Assembly (NCBI RefSeq): GCF_027889715.1
Contig: NZ_JAPJZH010000001.1
Coordinates: 248,001 to 312,000 of the forward strand
Length of the DNA stretch: 64,000 bases
Direction of reading: 5' to 3'
Origin: Allohoeflea poritis
Lineage (GTDB): Bacteria > Pseudomonadota > Alphaproteobacteria > Rhizobiales > Rhizobiaceae
Shown here: positions 53,102 to 61,287 of the stretch, piece after piece
How positions within the stretch are numbered: the first letter of the stretch is position 1
Layout of the letters: every line of letters starts with the position of its first letter
The notes under the pieces: model-generated
Database searches by the model: none
What the model saw: only the letters and a program-made list of their open reading frames with translations
What the model was told of the DNA's origin: nothing
Translations under genes and position numbers: made by a program

Positions 53102-53418
53102 GGGATCACCTTTCGTGGGTTGTAACGGGATTGTGGGCAACGGCCCTTGCACGGCACCCGGCAAGGGCAGCGTTCAAGGCAGGTTCGAAATTTGAGATAC
53201 GCGTTCCGCCAAGTGCGGGCAGGCAACAAGCCAGTTGCTCTTGGCTGTGTTCTTCACACTAGGTAATCATCGCAGGTGAGGCCATTCCCAAATGGATGCT
53301 GTAAAGTGCCTGCGCAGCCGGTTTCGTTCCAATTGCCTGGAATTAAAGAACGAATTCCGCAGGGGGAATTCGGCCACATCCGTCGCGTTGTGCGAAAGGC
53401 GCCGTCTGCCCTGGATTT
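53102..53418. other. Intergenic stretch before the portal cluster
   Basis: No gene seen. It holds a degenerate relative of the cassette-flanking repeat at most (GAACGAATTCCGC and GGGGGAATTCGGCC). It separates the third cassette group from the portal operon. Confidence 0.4.
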
Positions 53419-54108
53419 TCAGTCAATCGGGTCCAAAGGCTGTTTTGCGATATCTACAAGTCGTGTCACGCCTTTCACCCTCGGCACGGTGCCACCCATC
53501 AGCATGCGCAACATGTTCGGGGACAGCCGCCCGCCCCGGACGTCTCCCGGCTTCAACTGACCGGACAGAAGAGGGTGGATCTCCGGCCGCATGCGCAATG
53601 TCGACGGCGGGTTCTGTGTACCGCGCCGCTCATCGGCCAGTCTATTCTTCCGTTCCGCGTTCACCGTCCCGATCCTGCTTGTCTTGACCTGTTTTGGCCG
53701 GCTTGTTTTCTCGTAGAGCTTTCTGCCTTCAACACCTTTTCTCAGAGCTTCTTGTGCAAGGTCCTTTATCCGCTCACGATGTTCGTTTGACAGATTTTCC
53801 CCGACGTTCTTGTGCAGGTCCTGCTCCAGTCTGAATAATTGCTGTCTCAACATTTCGTTGGGTCGCCACAACAGTTGTGACTCTGTCAATGCACGGTCCA
53901 CCGCTTCAAGAAATTGATTTGTCGACAGCAACGGATCAACGCGCTTGATAAAAGCATCAAACTGCTCGTTGCCGGTCGAAAATCCCTGCCTGTATTTACG
54001 CAGGATTTCTCCGTCTCTGTACGCTGACTGAAGGATATTGTCGGTTCGTTCCTGAAGGATCGTTTCACGTGTTCTTGGAATTCGCCATTGCCTGCTCCTC
54101 CTACTCAT
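53419..54108 (-). CDS. Tagged effector with unknown helical N-terminal domain
   Basis: A 229-residue, highly charged helical protein (RETILQERTDNILQSAYRDG, EQFDAFIKRVDPLLSTNQFL) with no recognised family. It ends in the tag: LRMRPEIHPLLSGQL, RLSPNMLRMLMGGT, VPRVKGVTRLVDIAKQ, then PLDPID in place of NRVGR. It starts inside the end of an exported ankyrin-repeat gene (8 bp overlap), a coupled immunity-effector pair. It is the tagged gene furthest from the main array, showing that the tag is not limited to one locus. Confidence 0.62.
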   Translation of the reverse strand: MSRRSRQWRIPRTRETILQERTDNILQSAYRDGEILRKYRQGFSTGNEQFDAFIKRVDPLLSTNQFLEAVDRALTESQLLWRPNEMLRQQLFRLEQDLHKNVGENLSNEHRERIKDLAQEALRKGVEGRKLYEKTSRPKQVKTSRIGTVNAERKNRLADERRGTQNPPSTLRMRPEIHPLLSGQLKPGDVRGGRLSPNMLRMLMGGTVPRVKGVTRLVDIAKQPLDPID

Positions 54109-54835
54109 CTGCTACAAACTCCCTCTCGTTGGCAACTCGGAAAGATTTGAACGAGCGCTCCACACACTCCTCGTCGAGATGTCCCATAGCTACCTGCAGC
54201 CACATGTTTCTGACAGCGGTGTTGTCAGGGCCTGTCGGTTCAATTGCTTTCGGGTCGTTCGCTGAAATGTCATCCAAGAAGTCGTAGTAGGCTATGCGGT
54301 CATGCCATTCACGATCGCAGAAATCCATTATCAGGACGATGTATGTGGTCGTTCCATGTTCGAACCGTTCATCCAGTTGCGCACCATTCTCAAGCAAGGA
54401 TCTCAAGACCCCAAAATGATCTTCCAGGCTCGAAAACGGCTCTCCGTCCGGCTTTGCGATGTCGTGCAAGTCCACCCCAAGCCCGGTAATGGCAGACGTA
54501 ATCGTCGGTCGCTCGGAAAGGTTCAGCGCTGCGCCGCGCGCAAGCAGGTATTCGACCAACTCCAAGTACCCATAGCTGACAACACGATCCAGCAACGTTT
54601 CCCCGAACAAAGCCGTCGAATTGATGTCATATCCGCTTTCAACGAAGCAATGGATGACATCGTAACGCTTCCCCCTCAGTGCGCTCCGAATGGCGTCGCC
54701 GGCCTGCTGTACGGATTCGATTTCGCAGGTCGAAAGTTCAGCCTCCGTTGCCATCGCCCGGGGGGCGAAGAAAAGCAGAGGCGTCACGACCATCGCGGCT
54801 GCGATTTGCCATATTGTTGACCTGGCTATAGCCAT
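54101..54835 (-). CDS. Exported ankyrin-repeat protein, putative immunity
   Basis: A 244-residue protein with a signal peptide (IWQIAAAMVVTPLLFFAPRA, cleavage near AMA-T) and ankyrin-like repeats (GKRYDVIHCFVESGYDINST, YGYLELVEYLLARGAALNLS, GVLRSLLENGAQLDERF). Periplasmic ankyrin proteins are a known class of immunity protein in polymorphic toxin loci. First gene after LexA box site 7 and overlapping the tagged effector. Confidence 0.68.
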   Translation of the reverse strand: MAIARSTIWQIAAAMVVTPLLFFAPRAMATEAELSTCEIESVQQAGDAIRSALRGKRYDVIHCFVESGYDINSTALFGETLLDRVVSYGYLELVEYLLARGAALNLSERPTITSAITGLGVDLHDIAKPDGEPFSSLEDHFGVLRSLLENGAQLDERFEHGTTTYIVLIMDFCDREWHDRIAYYDFLDDISANDPKAIEPTGPDNTAVRNMWLQVAMGHLDEECVERSFKSFRVANEREFVADE

Positions 54836-54907
54836 TCCATCCGTTTCACATATTGACGCAATTCCCGAAGGGCGACCGATCGAGGGGTGGTCCATTCTCC
54901 ACCAATG

Positions 54908-54933
54908 ATTGTGTTCTTATTTTGTTCCTGCCA
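54908..54933 (-). promoter_or_regulatory. LexA operator, site 7
   Basis: GTTC-TTATTTT-GTTC at 54913-54927, CACAAT as -10 and TTGGCA as -35 on the minus strand. Upstream of the ankyrin gene. Confidence 0.78.
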
Positions 54934-55054
54934 ATATCTTCACCTGAGACCCTGCACCAGCTCTCCGACATCGTCTTTCGTCTTAGAGACATTGCCCCGC
55001 TTTGTCTCGATGCGTCAAATTGGCGATTGATAATACTGGTATGCCCGGACGGTA

Positions 55055-55575
55055 TCACGGCCATTCCAATCCGAGTACATGTTTCATGCGTTTCAGCCCA
55101 TCCCAAGACGGGCCTTTGTATTTGGGATCGACAAAGGACAAGACGCCCACGCGTGGATCTTCAAACTCGTTGAGGACCAGTTGCTTGGTGTTCACGGCAT
55201 CCAGCACGAGATAGGCAATGGCTTTCCGCGGCAGACGGTTTTCCTTCGCATAGGCGGCGATCTGATTGCCGATGTGATTGTTGTACAAGTCGCGGTGCCC
55301 GTCCCGCCACACGCCATCCAGAGAGTATCTGTACTTGCCCCGAAGGGCATTCCATGAGCCACCCGCGAAGCTCTTGTATTCACGCAGCCCGCCCAAAACA
55401 TTGGAATATCACAAATTGTTTTCGTATCTCAGAATGGCGGACGCATAAGCATGGGCGAATGCGTTTTTATGCTGATCTTTCTTCTTGGGCCCTGCTCATT
55501 TCGTATTTTGAATTTGTCAGACAAATTGTTGACTTCGTTATTCAATAATTTGATATCTGGGACAAAATTGCCCAT
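55055..55575 (-). pseudogene. Broken effector gene, frameshift and stop
   Basis: Starts at ATG 55575 (GGAGAGCAACA before it), NFVPDIKLLNNEVNNLSDKF. A shift near 55475 moves to the frame DQHKNAFAHAYASAILRYEN, then a TGA, then in the same frame GGLREYKSFAGGSWNALRGK, DGHRDLYNNHIGNQIAAYA to RMKHVLGLEWP. The HAYASA ... DLYNNHIGNQIA pattern resembles a domain seen at the end of polymorphic toxins. No 60-residue tag. The exported gene upstream may be its orphan immunity. Confidence 0.6.
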
Positions 55576-55589
55576 TGTTGCTCTCCAAT

Positions 55590-56012
55590 TTATGGGTCAA
55601 AAAACAGACGTCCAGGGTAGTTTTCCTCGGCGCCGAATATACGCAACTCAAAGCCTTCGCTCAGGTCTCGGCATGCCCAGTCATATTCGATCATTATGCG
55701 TGCCGGCACATTGCGGGGCGAATACACTTCGCATTGTCCATGGCGAAACAGGGCGATGGCCGATTGATTGAAAATGCCGCAGCCGTGGTCCGTAAATTCC
55801 GAACTATGCACGCCAAACAGACACAGGCGTTCGTGGCCGGCAAAGAGAGGATCGTCGCTTCTGATCGCGCCGCCGTCACGCAGTATTTCGATGTGTTCCT
55901 CAGCAAAAAGAGAGGGACGATCGTCGGCGGTATCCAAATAAATCCACACGGCCAGTGCGGCAAAGAACGCTCCAAAAAATCCCAAAAACAACCACAATTC
56001 CAGGTGCTTCAT
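55590..56012 (-). CDS. Small membrane-anchored putative immunity protein
   Basis: A 140-residue protein with one N-terminal anchor (LELWLFLGFFGAFFAALAVW) and a Cys-containing periplasmic part (ERLCLFGVHS, HGCGIFN, GQCEVYS, WACRDLS). GAGGAACCGAA precedes the ATG. It follows LexA box site 8 and precedes the decayed effector gene. No family recognised. Confidence 0.6.
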   Translation of the reverse strand: MKHLELWLFLGFFGAFFAALAVWIYLDTADDRPSLFAEEHIEILRDGGAIRSDDPLFAGHERLCLFGVHSSEFTDHGCGIFNQSAIALFRHGQCEVYSPRNVPARIMIEYDWACRDLSEGFELRIFGAEENYPGRLFFDP

Positions 56013-56069
56013 TTCGGTTCCTCTTTCCGTGCGCGCTCCCCAAAACATGGAACAATTCCTCAACCATAG

Positions 56070-56096
56070 ATTATGTTCCTATTTTGTTCCGGTCAA
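56070..56096 (-). promoter_or_regulatory. LexA operator, site 8
   Basis: GTTC-CTATTTT-GTTC at 56075-56089, TTGACC as -35, CATAAT as -10 on the minus strand. Upstream of the membrane-anchored gene at 56012. Confidence 0.8.
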
Positions 56097-56101
56097 TGTC
56101 A

Positions 56102-56335
56102 TTACCTAAGATTGCGCATCATTTCTACGACGTCATCTTTCTTCAGGACGCCGTGGCGTCGCTTGGCCTCTATCCGCCTGCGCGCAAGGCTCGGCGTTCC
56201 GCTGCCCGCATCCGGAAGCAGGATGCCCTTTTGCGAAAAGAGCCGGGTGAGCACGTCATGGACCGTATCGCGCGTGAACGTGCCGTCCTCGTCATAGAGT
56301 CGCGCCGCGCGTAGGTCCTTTTCTTGGGTTCCATG
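56102..56335 (-). pseudogene. C-terminal gene fragment without a start codon
   Basis: A 77-codon open frame after a stop, with no good start: EKDLRAARLYDEDGTFTRDT, VHDVLTRLFSQKG, ending DDVVEMMRNLR. The composition is coding-like (acidic-basic helices). It lies downstream of the paralogous membrane-protein pair and upstream of LexA box site 8, where an effector would be expected, so it is probably the end of a decayed effector with a different C-terminus. Confidence 0.45.
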
Positions 56336-56451
56336 TCAATATTCCCTGGAGTTGAACTTCAGTCGATCGCTTGAATTGATCAGGCGCGCGCAGTTTTCCG
56401 GGCGTCTCTTTTGCTAAACATGCATGATTGGAAACTCTGCAGACGCCTTCC

Positions 56452-56793
56452 CTACCGGTGACGCCTATTTCCATAGCATTCCGGAGTATAGACCGGCTTT
56501 GTCAGGCAGCCGACAACCGGGAAACAAAGCATCTCGCCCAAATGCGAGCGCCGGGCCACATGCCGCCAGCTCCCATTCAGGTTCTCGGCGTAGTAGTCGG
56601 AATCAGCCAGGTACGAATCGATGATCAGTTTGTCGGTCTCGTCCATGCCGCATTCCTTGGCGATCGGCTTCAGATTGGCCGCGACCAACCGGTCCGGATA
56701 ATCGTACCCACGAAACCACGCCAACAAGATGAAAATTGCGAAGACGGCAATGACGTCTATGAATATCCTGAGGGCCCATTTTTTTATCTTCAT
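56452..56793 (-). CDS. Membrane-anchored Cys protein, putative immunity (family C)
   Basis: A 113-residue protein: one anchor (ALRIFIDVIAVFAIFILLAW), then SDYYAENLNGSWRHVARRSH, LCFPVVGCLTKPVYTPECYG. Paralogue of 56912-57238. GGAGCGT precedes the ATG. The two tandem copies probably protect against the effector whose remnant lies downstream. Confidence 0.62.
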   Translation of the reverse strand: MKIKKWALRIFIDVIAVFAIFILLAWFRGYDYPDRLVAANLKPIAKECGMDETDKLIIDSYLADSDYYAENLNGSWRHVARRSHLGEMLCFPVVGCLTKPVYTPECYGNRRHR

Positions 56794-56911
56794 ACGCTCC
56801 AATGGAAAGTTGCCGAGATTTCCAAGCCTGTCACCTGACAAGTGGATCGGCCAAAGCGGGCGGTTGAAAACACTTTTGATATTTCCTTGCTGGCGTCACT
56901 CAATGCGGCCT

Positions 56912-57238
56912 TTACTCCCGTGGCGCATAGCAGTCGGCGGTAAATAGCGGAGACGTAAGGCAACCGATCCCGGGGAAGCAGAGCAGCGAGCCCAAGAGGT
57001 TCCGTCTGGCGACGAGGCGGAAATCGCCGGTTGTATATTCGACGTAGTACTCTGAATCCCAGAGAAAATCGTCCATGTATATCATGTCGCCTGGCTTCAG
57101 ATTGCATTGCTCGATCATCTGGTTTTTCTGGACGGCAATCAAACGCTCAGGCGGCATGAAAGTGCGCTGAAAAACAAACAGCAGCACGAACAGCGCCAGC
57201 AACAAGGTCAGACCAAGAAACGCTCTGAGGATCCACAT
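56912..57238 (-). CDS. Membrane-anchored Cys protein, putative immunity (family C)
   Basis: A 108-residue protein: anchor (AFLGLTLLLALFVLLFVFQR) then SEYYVEYTTGDFRLVARRNL, LCFPGIGCLTSPLFTADCYA. It shares the YY-E, VARR-x2-LG, LCFP-x2-GCLT-x-P and CY pattern with its neighbour. First gene after LexA box site 9. An upstream start in the same frame is possible. Confidence 0.62.
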   Translation of the reverse strand: MWILRAFLGLTLLLALFVLLFVFQRTFMPPERLIAVQKNQMIEQCNLKPGDMIYMDDFLWDSEYYVEYTTGDFRLVARRNLLGSLLCFPGIGCLTSPLFTADCYAPRE

Positions 57239-57307
57239 TCCCAATTTTTTCCCATCAAAACACAGCCTTGTCTGGTACCTGAACGTTAACCGGTATCGCA
57301 ACCCTAT

Positions 57308-57334
57308 AGTGTGTTCTTATTTTGTTCTTGTCAA
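57308..57334 (-). promoter_or_regulatory. Promoter with LexA operator, site 9
   Basis: TTGACA as -35 at 57329-57334 on the minus strand; GTTC-TTATTTT-GTTC at 57313-57327. The operator overlaps the last codons and stop of the acetyltransferase-like gene. Confidence 0.8.
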
Positions 57335-57859
57335 TGCCGAACTGGAATCAGGCGTTGCTGAAAGCCATCGCTGAATGACGTGGTCCGGCACCTTTCGGCA
57401 GATCCAGGCATAAAGATAAAAGCGCTCGCCGCCCCTGCCCCAGTCCTCAAGCGTGCAGCAGCGTTTCGCGCCGGCAGCTTCCAGCCAGCGGTGCGCGCTC
57501 TCGTGGTTTTCAATGGTGCGCACCTCGATGCGCCGGATACCGGCCTCGAACCATCCCGGAACCACCTCACGAAAGACAAAGCGCGTTACCGAAGGAATGC
57601 AACGCTCGAAGCCGGGACGGCCGAACGCCCAGCCGTTGAGCACACCATCGCTGATCTCGCTGAAACCGAACGCGCCTGACGGCAGGCCGTTAAGGAAAGC
57701 CGTCCAGCTTTGCCCGCGCCCGATACAGAATGCGGCGATCTCAGCCGGCCTCGTTCCAGGAGCGACCTGGCAGAAGATCTCGTCGCGGTCGCATTCACGC
57801 ATATTGGCAGCGATGAACGATACGTCACGCAATGTTGCCGGCCTGATCTCCACCATCAC
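57317..57859 (-). CDS. GNAT-like phage protein (T7 gp13/DUF2833-like)
   Basis: A 180-residue protein: MVEIRPATLRDVSFIAANMR, PGTRPAEIAAFC, AFLNGLPSGAFGFSEI, and a late IRRIEVRTIENHESAHRWLE. The order and motifs fit the acetyltransferase-fold proteins of podoviruses related to T7 internal virion protein A. Start overlaps the large terminase stop. An enzymatic role is not clear; virion assembly is as likely. Confidence 0.65.
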   Translation of the reverse strand: MMVEIRPATLRDVSFIAANMRECDRDEIFCQVAPGTRPAEIAAFCIGRGQSWTAFLNGLPSGAFGFSEISDGVLNGWAFGRPGFERCIPSVTRFVFREVVPGWFEAGIRRIEVRTIENHESAHRWLEAAGAKRCCTLEDWGRGGERFYLYAWICRKVPDHVIQRWLSATPDSSSALTRTK

Positions 57860-59139
57860 CAGCCCTCCAATGGATTGTAAGACACGTTGGCGGCACGCCT
57901 GAAGTTCGCCGCTGCATTCATACGCTCCGGGTGAACGGCTTCGGCGAATGTCAGCGCCAGCGCGTCGGCAAGATCAGGCGAAAGCAGGCCGCGTTTCTTC
58001 ATGTCCTCTTTCTTTTCAATCTGGATACGATTGAGCGCATCGAAAGCGTAATTCGGAGCCTGCAGGTCGATGGCCAGTTCGTCGTCATCCGGAATTTCTC
58101 CGACATCACGCAGCCAGTCTCGCATCTTCGCCCACATCTCGGCGCGCTTGTTGCGGTAACGCACCGCATTGCCGGCGCGCGCGCCGCCATTGACGTCGAT
58201 GACCTTCAGGCCCAATTGCCGCAGCCGGTCGACAACCCCGCCGCCAACACCGACGCCATCCACGAACAGCGCGTGCGGTTTTTCCCGCGCGGCAATCTCG
58301 CTGACGCGCCCGGCCGTCTGCATCAGGTCGAGCGCCGACCAGCGCCAGATACGGCTCACCTGATGCCCCGCACGCAGGAGAAGGACAGTCCTGTCGTCCC
58401 CGAAGCGCGCAACATCCAGCCCCATGATGCGTGGCCCCTCGCTCGGTTCGCTCTGCCGCTTCTGCGCCTCGCGGACCGTTTCGCGGGCGATGAACTGCAT
58501 GTCCGACACATTCCGGTAACCGCCAAGCCAGACATGTTCGTATTTTGGACGGTCGCCAGCGCGGTCGCGCTCCATGTCGGCACGCAGCACGTCGGGAAAG
58601 AACGGATTGTCGACATAGTTCGCGCGCACGACGATGGCGCCGGCCGGTTTCTGTTTGCGCAGAAAGCGGTCGATCGGATCGGTGGGGCCCTCCGGGTTCC
58701 AGGAAAACCATAACTCGCTGTCCGGCATGCGGATCGTCGGGATGAGCAGGTCGAGGCTCTTTTGCGACACTGTCTGCGCTTCCTCCACCCACGCAATATC
58801 GAATCCCTCCAGCGACTTGATGCTCGCCGCGTTGTGGTTCTTCAGCCCGCGAAAGACGAAGAGGCTGTCGTTGGGCCCACGGATCTGCGTGTCGGTAATG
58901 TCGAAATAACCGGAAAGCCCGTAGGCGGAAATCTTGTCCTCGATGAGCTGCTTGACCGAATCCTTGATGGAATTCTGCACCTCGCGAAGGCACACCGCGC
59001 GTGTCTGCTGCTTCAGCGCACGCAGGCAAAGCAGACCACCGAAGAAATGCGACTTGCCGCTGCCGCGACCGCCCCAGGCGCCCTTGTATCGCGCAGGCGC
59101 AACCAGAGGCCGGAACACGTCCGGAAATTTAATGTCCAT
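57856..59139 (-). CDS. Terminase large subunit
   Basis: A 427-residue packaging motor. Walker A is GGRGSGKSH (residues ~24-32), Walker B region GFDIAWVEEAQ, and the nuclease part has IMGLDVARFGDDRTV, LFVDGVGVGGGVVDRL and the DADAL-like LSPDLADALALTF near the C-terminus. All motifs are intact, so DNA packaging may still work. Its presence argues against a pure protein-delivery particle, or for a gene-transfer role. Confidence 0.92.
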   Translation of the reverse strand: MDIKFPDVFRPLVAPARYKGAWGGRGSGKSHFFGGLLCLRALKQQTRAVCLREVQNSIKDSVKQLIEDKISAYGLSGYFDITDTQIRGPNDSLFVFRGLKNHNAASIKSLEGFDIAWVEEAQTVSQKSLDLLIPTIRMPDSELWFSWNPEGPTDPIDRFLRKQKPAGAIVVRANYVDNPFFPDVLRADMERDRAGDRPKYEHVWLGGYRNVSDMQFIARETVREAQKRQSEPSEGPRIMGLDVARFGDDRTVLLLRAGHQVSRIWRWSALDLMQTAGRVSEIAAREKPHALFVDGVGVGGGVVDRLRQLGLKVIDVNGGARAGNAVRYRNKRAEMWAKMRDWLRDVGEIPDDDELAIDLQAPNYAFDALNRIQIEKKEDMKKRGLLSPDLADALALTFAEAVHPERMNAAANFRRAANVSYNPLEGW

Positions 59140-59160
59140 ATTTCCTCGAAAAGATGGGTG

Positions 59161-59493
59161 TCAGTTGTCGATCGCGTCGGACCCGTTCGCGCTATCCGCA
59201 GCCACAAACCGGACCGAAAATTCAAGATTGACGGGCTGGCCCTTGCCGCCGGTCAGTTGCATCGGAAGCACCTTGCCGAGCAGCGTCAGAAATGCGCTTG
59301 GATGGGTTTCGGCCTGCTTCTTCAGATAGGCGACCATATCGCCGCCGCCGGCCTCCACCGCCGCCTGGATGATCGCGTCGCGGATGATTGGCGAAAAATC
59401 GGCGGCCGAATGGCTCATGGCGATACCTTCAGCGACCGCTTGCGCGCGATTGCGGCGCATTGACCGGTTCGCCGGAAGACCGGTCGCGCTCAT
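59161..59493 (-). CDS. Putative terminase small subunit
   Basis: A 110-residue protein. The middle FSPIIRDAIIQAAVEAGGGD, MVAYLKKQAETHPSAFLTLL and GKVLPMQLTG fit small-terminase-like or DUF5681-type proteins that precede phage large terminases. Start overlaps the stop of the lipoprotein gene. 21 bp before terminase large subunit. Confidence 0.75.
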   Translation of the reverse strand: MSATGLPANRSMRRNRAQAVAEGIAMSHSAADFSPIIRDAIIQAAVEAGGGDMVAYLKKQAETHPSAFLTLLGKVLPMQLTGGKGQPVNLEFSVRFVAADSANGSDAIDN

Positions 59494-60209
59494 TTCTTTT
59501 CGGCCAGTTCAGGATAGAGCTGTTTGTAGCCGGTCAGTTGCCCAGCGGCGTCAAAGCACGGGGATCCAAGGACCTTTTGTTTTGCGAGACTGTCAGAAAC
59601 CTCGTAGCTTTGGCCGTCATCTCCATCGTACAAAACGTTTTTCGTTACGATCGCATCCCGGCTTAAGTTCGGAAATAGCTCGGGCTTCAGCGTCATCAAG
59701 GGGTTACTGAGCAGACTCTCTGCATCATATTCACGCAGGTTGAGACCGAGGCAGATGTTCTCGATCTGTCCATTCCGCATTGAATACTCCACCCGGTAGT
59801 GCATGGGCGTGCGTCCGGCCTTAAATGAAACAGTATATGTTTCGATCTTGAATGTTATCCGGCAACGGCCCGTCACGGTTGGGGACGGTTCCGCCATGAC
59901 GCTATTGTTGCGAAGCAAATTCCGGGCAAATGCCTGATCGATCGCAATGATTTCCTTCTCAGACACATTTCTGTAATCAATGCTCTGGCGGGAGAAAACG
60001 GTTCCATCGTAGCGCATGAGCTCGAAGAAGGCGGCTTCATAGACGGCTTGCTGGTTTATTGCGCTGCATGCCGGACCGGCCGCTTCAAGCGGGCCCGCGG
60101 TCCCAAAATAGTGTTTGCCAATCGAAAAACAGCCGGTCAAAGCAAAACTTGTTGCTAGCACGCCAGCCAACAGAGTTGTTCTACGGCCAGCTCCTCTGCA
60201 AAATTTCAC
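59490..60209 (-). CDS. Lipoprotein, putative immunity for the first cassette
   Basis: About 239 residues from a GTG with AAAAGGAGACG upstream. Lipobox LTGC (FALTGCFSIGKHYFG) follows a hydrophobic run. The mature part has three cysteines and no known family (AVYEAAFFELMRYDGTVFSR, ITFKIETYTVSFKAGRTPMH). It follows the effector at 60277, in reverse order to most cassettes. The upstream open-frame extension is not supported. Confidence 0.65.
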   Translation of the reverse strand: MKFCRGAGRRTTLLAGVLATSFALTGCFSIGKHYFGTAGPLEAAGPACSAINQQAVYEAAFFELMRYDGTVFSRQSIDYRNVSEKEIIAIDQAFARNLLRNNSVMAEPSPTVTGRCRITFKIETYTVSFKAGRTPMHYRVEYSMRNGQIENICLGLNLREYDAESLLSNPLMTLKPELFPNLSRDAIVTKNVLYDGDDGQSYEVSDSLAKQKVLGSPCFDAAGQLTGYKQLYPELAEKK

Positions 60210-60276
60210 CAACAACACGTCTCCTTTTGGTTCGTGCACCCGGATTGCGCCTGGTAACGAAATGCCGTCCGAGCAA

Positions 60277-61230
60277 TTATTGCCCGGTGCCCTGGTTCTG
60301 ATTTGCGTGCGGCTTGTGATTGAGGCGCAACGGGTTTTGCCGGACAGCCGGGCTGCGCTGCGGAACCGGAACATCGATACCGCCCGGCTTGCCCAACCGC
60401 CTTTGCGATATGTTGAAATCCAATTGTTGAACAAGACCGGACGCCGACTGCGAACCAAAACTCCCAGATTCACCGATTGCGCCAAAGCCCAGCCTTCGGT
60501 TGGCCTCTTGCAGGTATCTTTTGGTAGCATTATCATCGAGTGCCCGGATGTGGGGCGATATCTTTTTCAATCCAGACGCCACTCCATTGTATCGAACAGT
60601 GGGGCTATCCGACGCCAGTGATCGTTCAATCGCATCGAATCCCTGAACCAGTGACTGTGTCCGCTGCGCGTAGTCGGCCATCTTCTTGTTGTGGAGCAGG
60701 ACACGTTCCGCTCCGGGCAGCGAACCTTTCGTTGGAAGATCTTCGGCATCTGCGTTGCGGGAGAAATCAGAACGGAAAAGGTCGCTGCGCTTGAACCCCC
60801 ATGCTTCCATAAGCGTTGCGGCGACACTGTTGCTGTTTTGCGAGAGAAGCCGGTAGTGCAGATCGCGCTTGTCGAGCTCATCTTTCAGCGAATAGACAGT
60901 CGCCATCAGGGCTTTCAACTCCACCTCGGTCAGGTTGTCGTATAGGACGCGTTCGTTTTTCTGCGGCCCAAGATCACCATTCTTGCCGAATATGTGGATT
61001 TTCAGCCGGTCGCTGCTGTCGAGCGGGGAGCCGATAGCCTTTTTGGCGCCGTGTTTGTCAGTGGCAAATCCGTTGATTTCCTCAAAAAGTTCGCCCTCGT
61101 TGTCGTAAATCAGGAAGAATGCATGATTGTATCCGGTCGGCAGATTCGCCGTGCCGGACCTTCCACGATTTCCGCCGGAAAGCTCAATCGGAAAATAGGC
61201 GAGCCTGAGCGTGTAGCGTTTCTCGGACAT
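60277..61230 (-). CDS. Putative effector with permuted papain-like N-terminal domain, no tag
   Basis: A 317-residue protein. The N-terminal ~170 residues carry a His near YNHAFFLIYDNEGELFEEIN and, about 110 residues later, LHYRLLSQNSNSVAATLMEA, where permuted papain-like/NlpC-type proteins have NCNS; here Cys is replaced by Ser. The C-terminal half is linker-like, ending in basic NHKPHANQNQG. None of the tag motifs is present. It is the first gene of the island after LexA box site 10 and next to a lipoprotein, so an effector-immunity pair is inferred. Confidence 0.58.
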   Translation of the reverse strand: MSEKRYTLRLAYFPIELSGGNRGRSGTANLPTGYNHAFFLIYDNEGELFEEINGFATDKHGAKKAIGSPLDSSDRLKIHIFGKNGDLGPQKNERVLYDNLTEVELKALMATVYSLKDELDKRDLHYRLLSQNSNSVAATLMEAWGFKRSDLFRSDFSRNADAEDLPTKGSLPGAERVLLHNKKMADYAQRTQSLVQGFDAIERSLASDSPTVRYNGVASGLKKISPHIRALDDNATKRYLQEANRRLGFGAIGESGSFGSQSASGLVQQLDFNISQRRLGKPGGIDVPVPQRSPAVRQNPLRLNHKPHANQNQGTGQ

Positions 61231-61287
61231 TCAACATTCCTCTGTGGACCAGCGGTAAAACCTCAATGTTGCAAGACACAATCGGAG

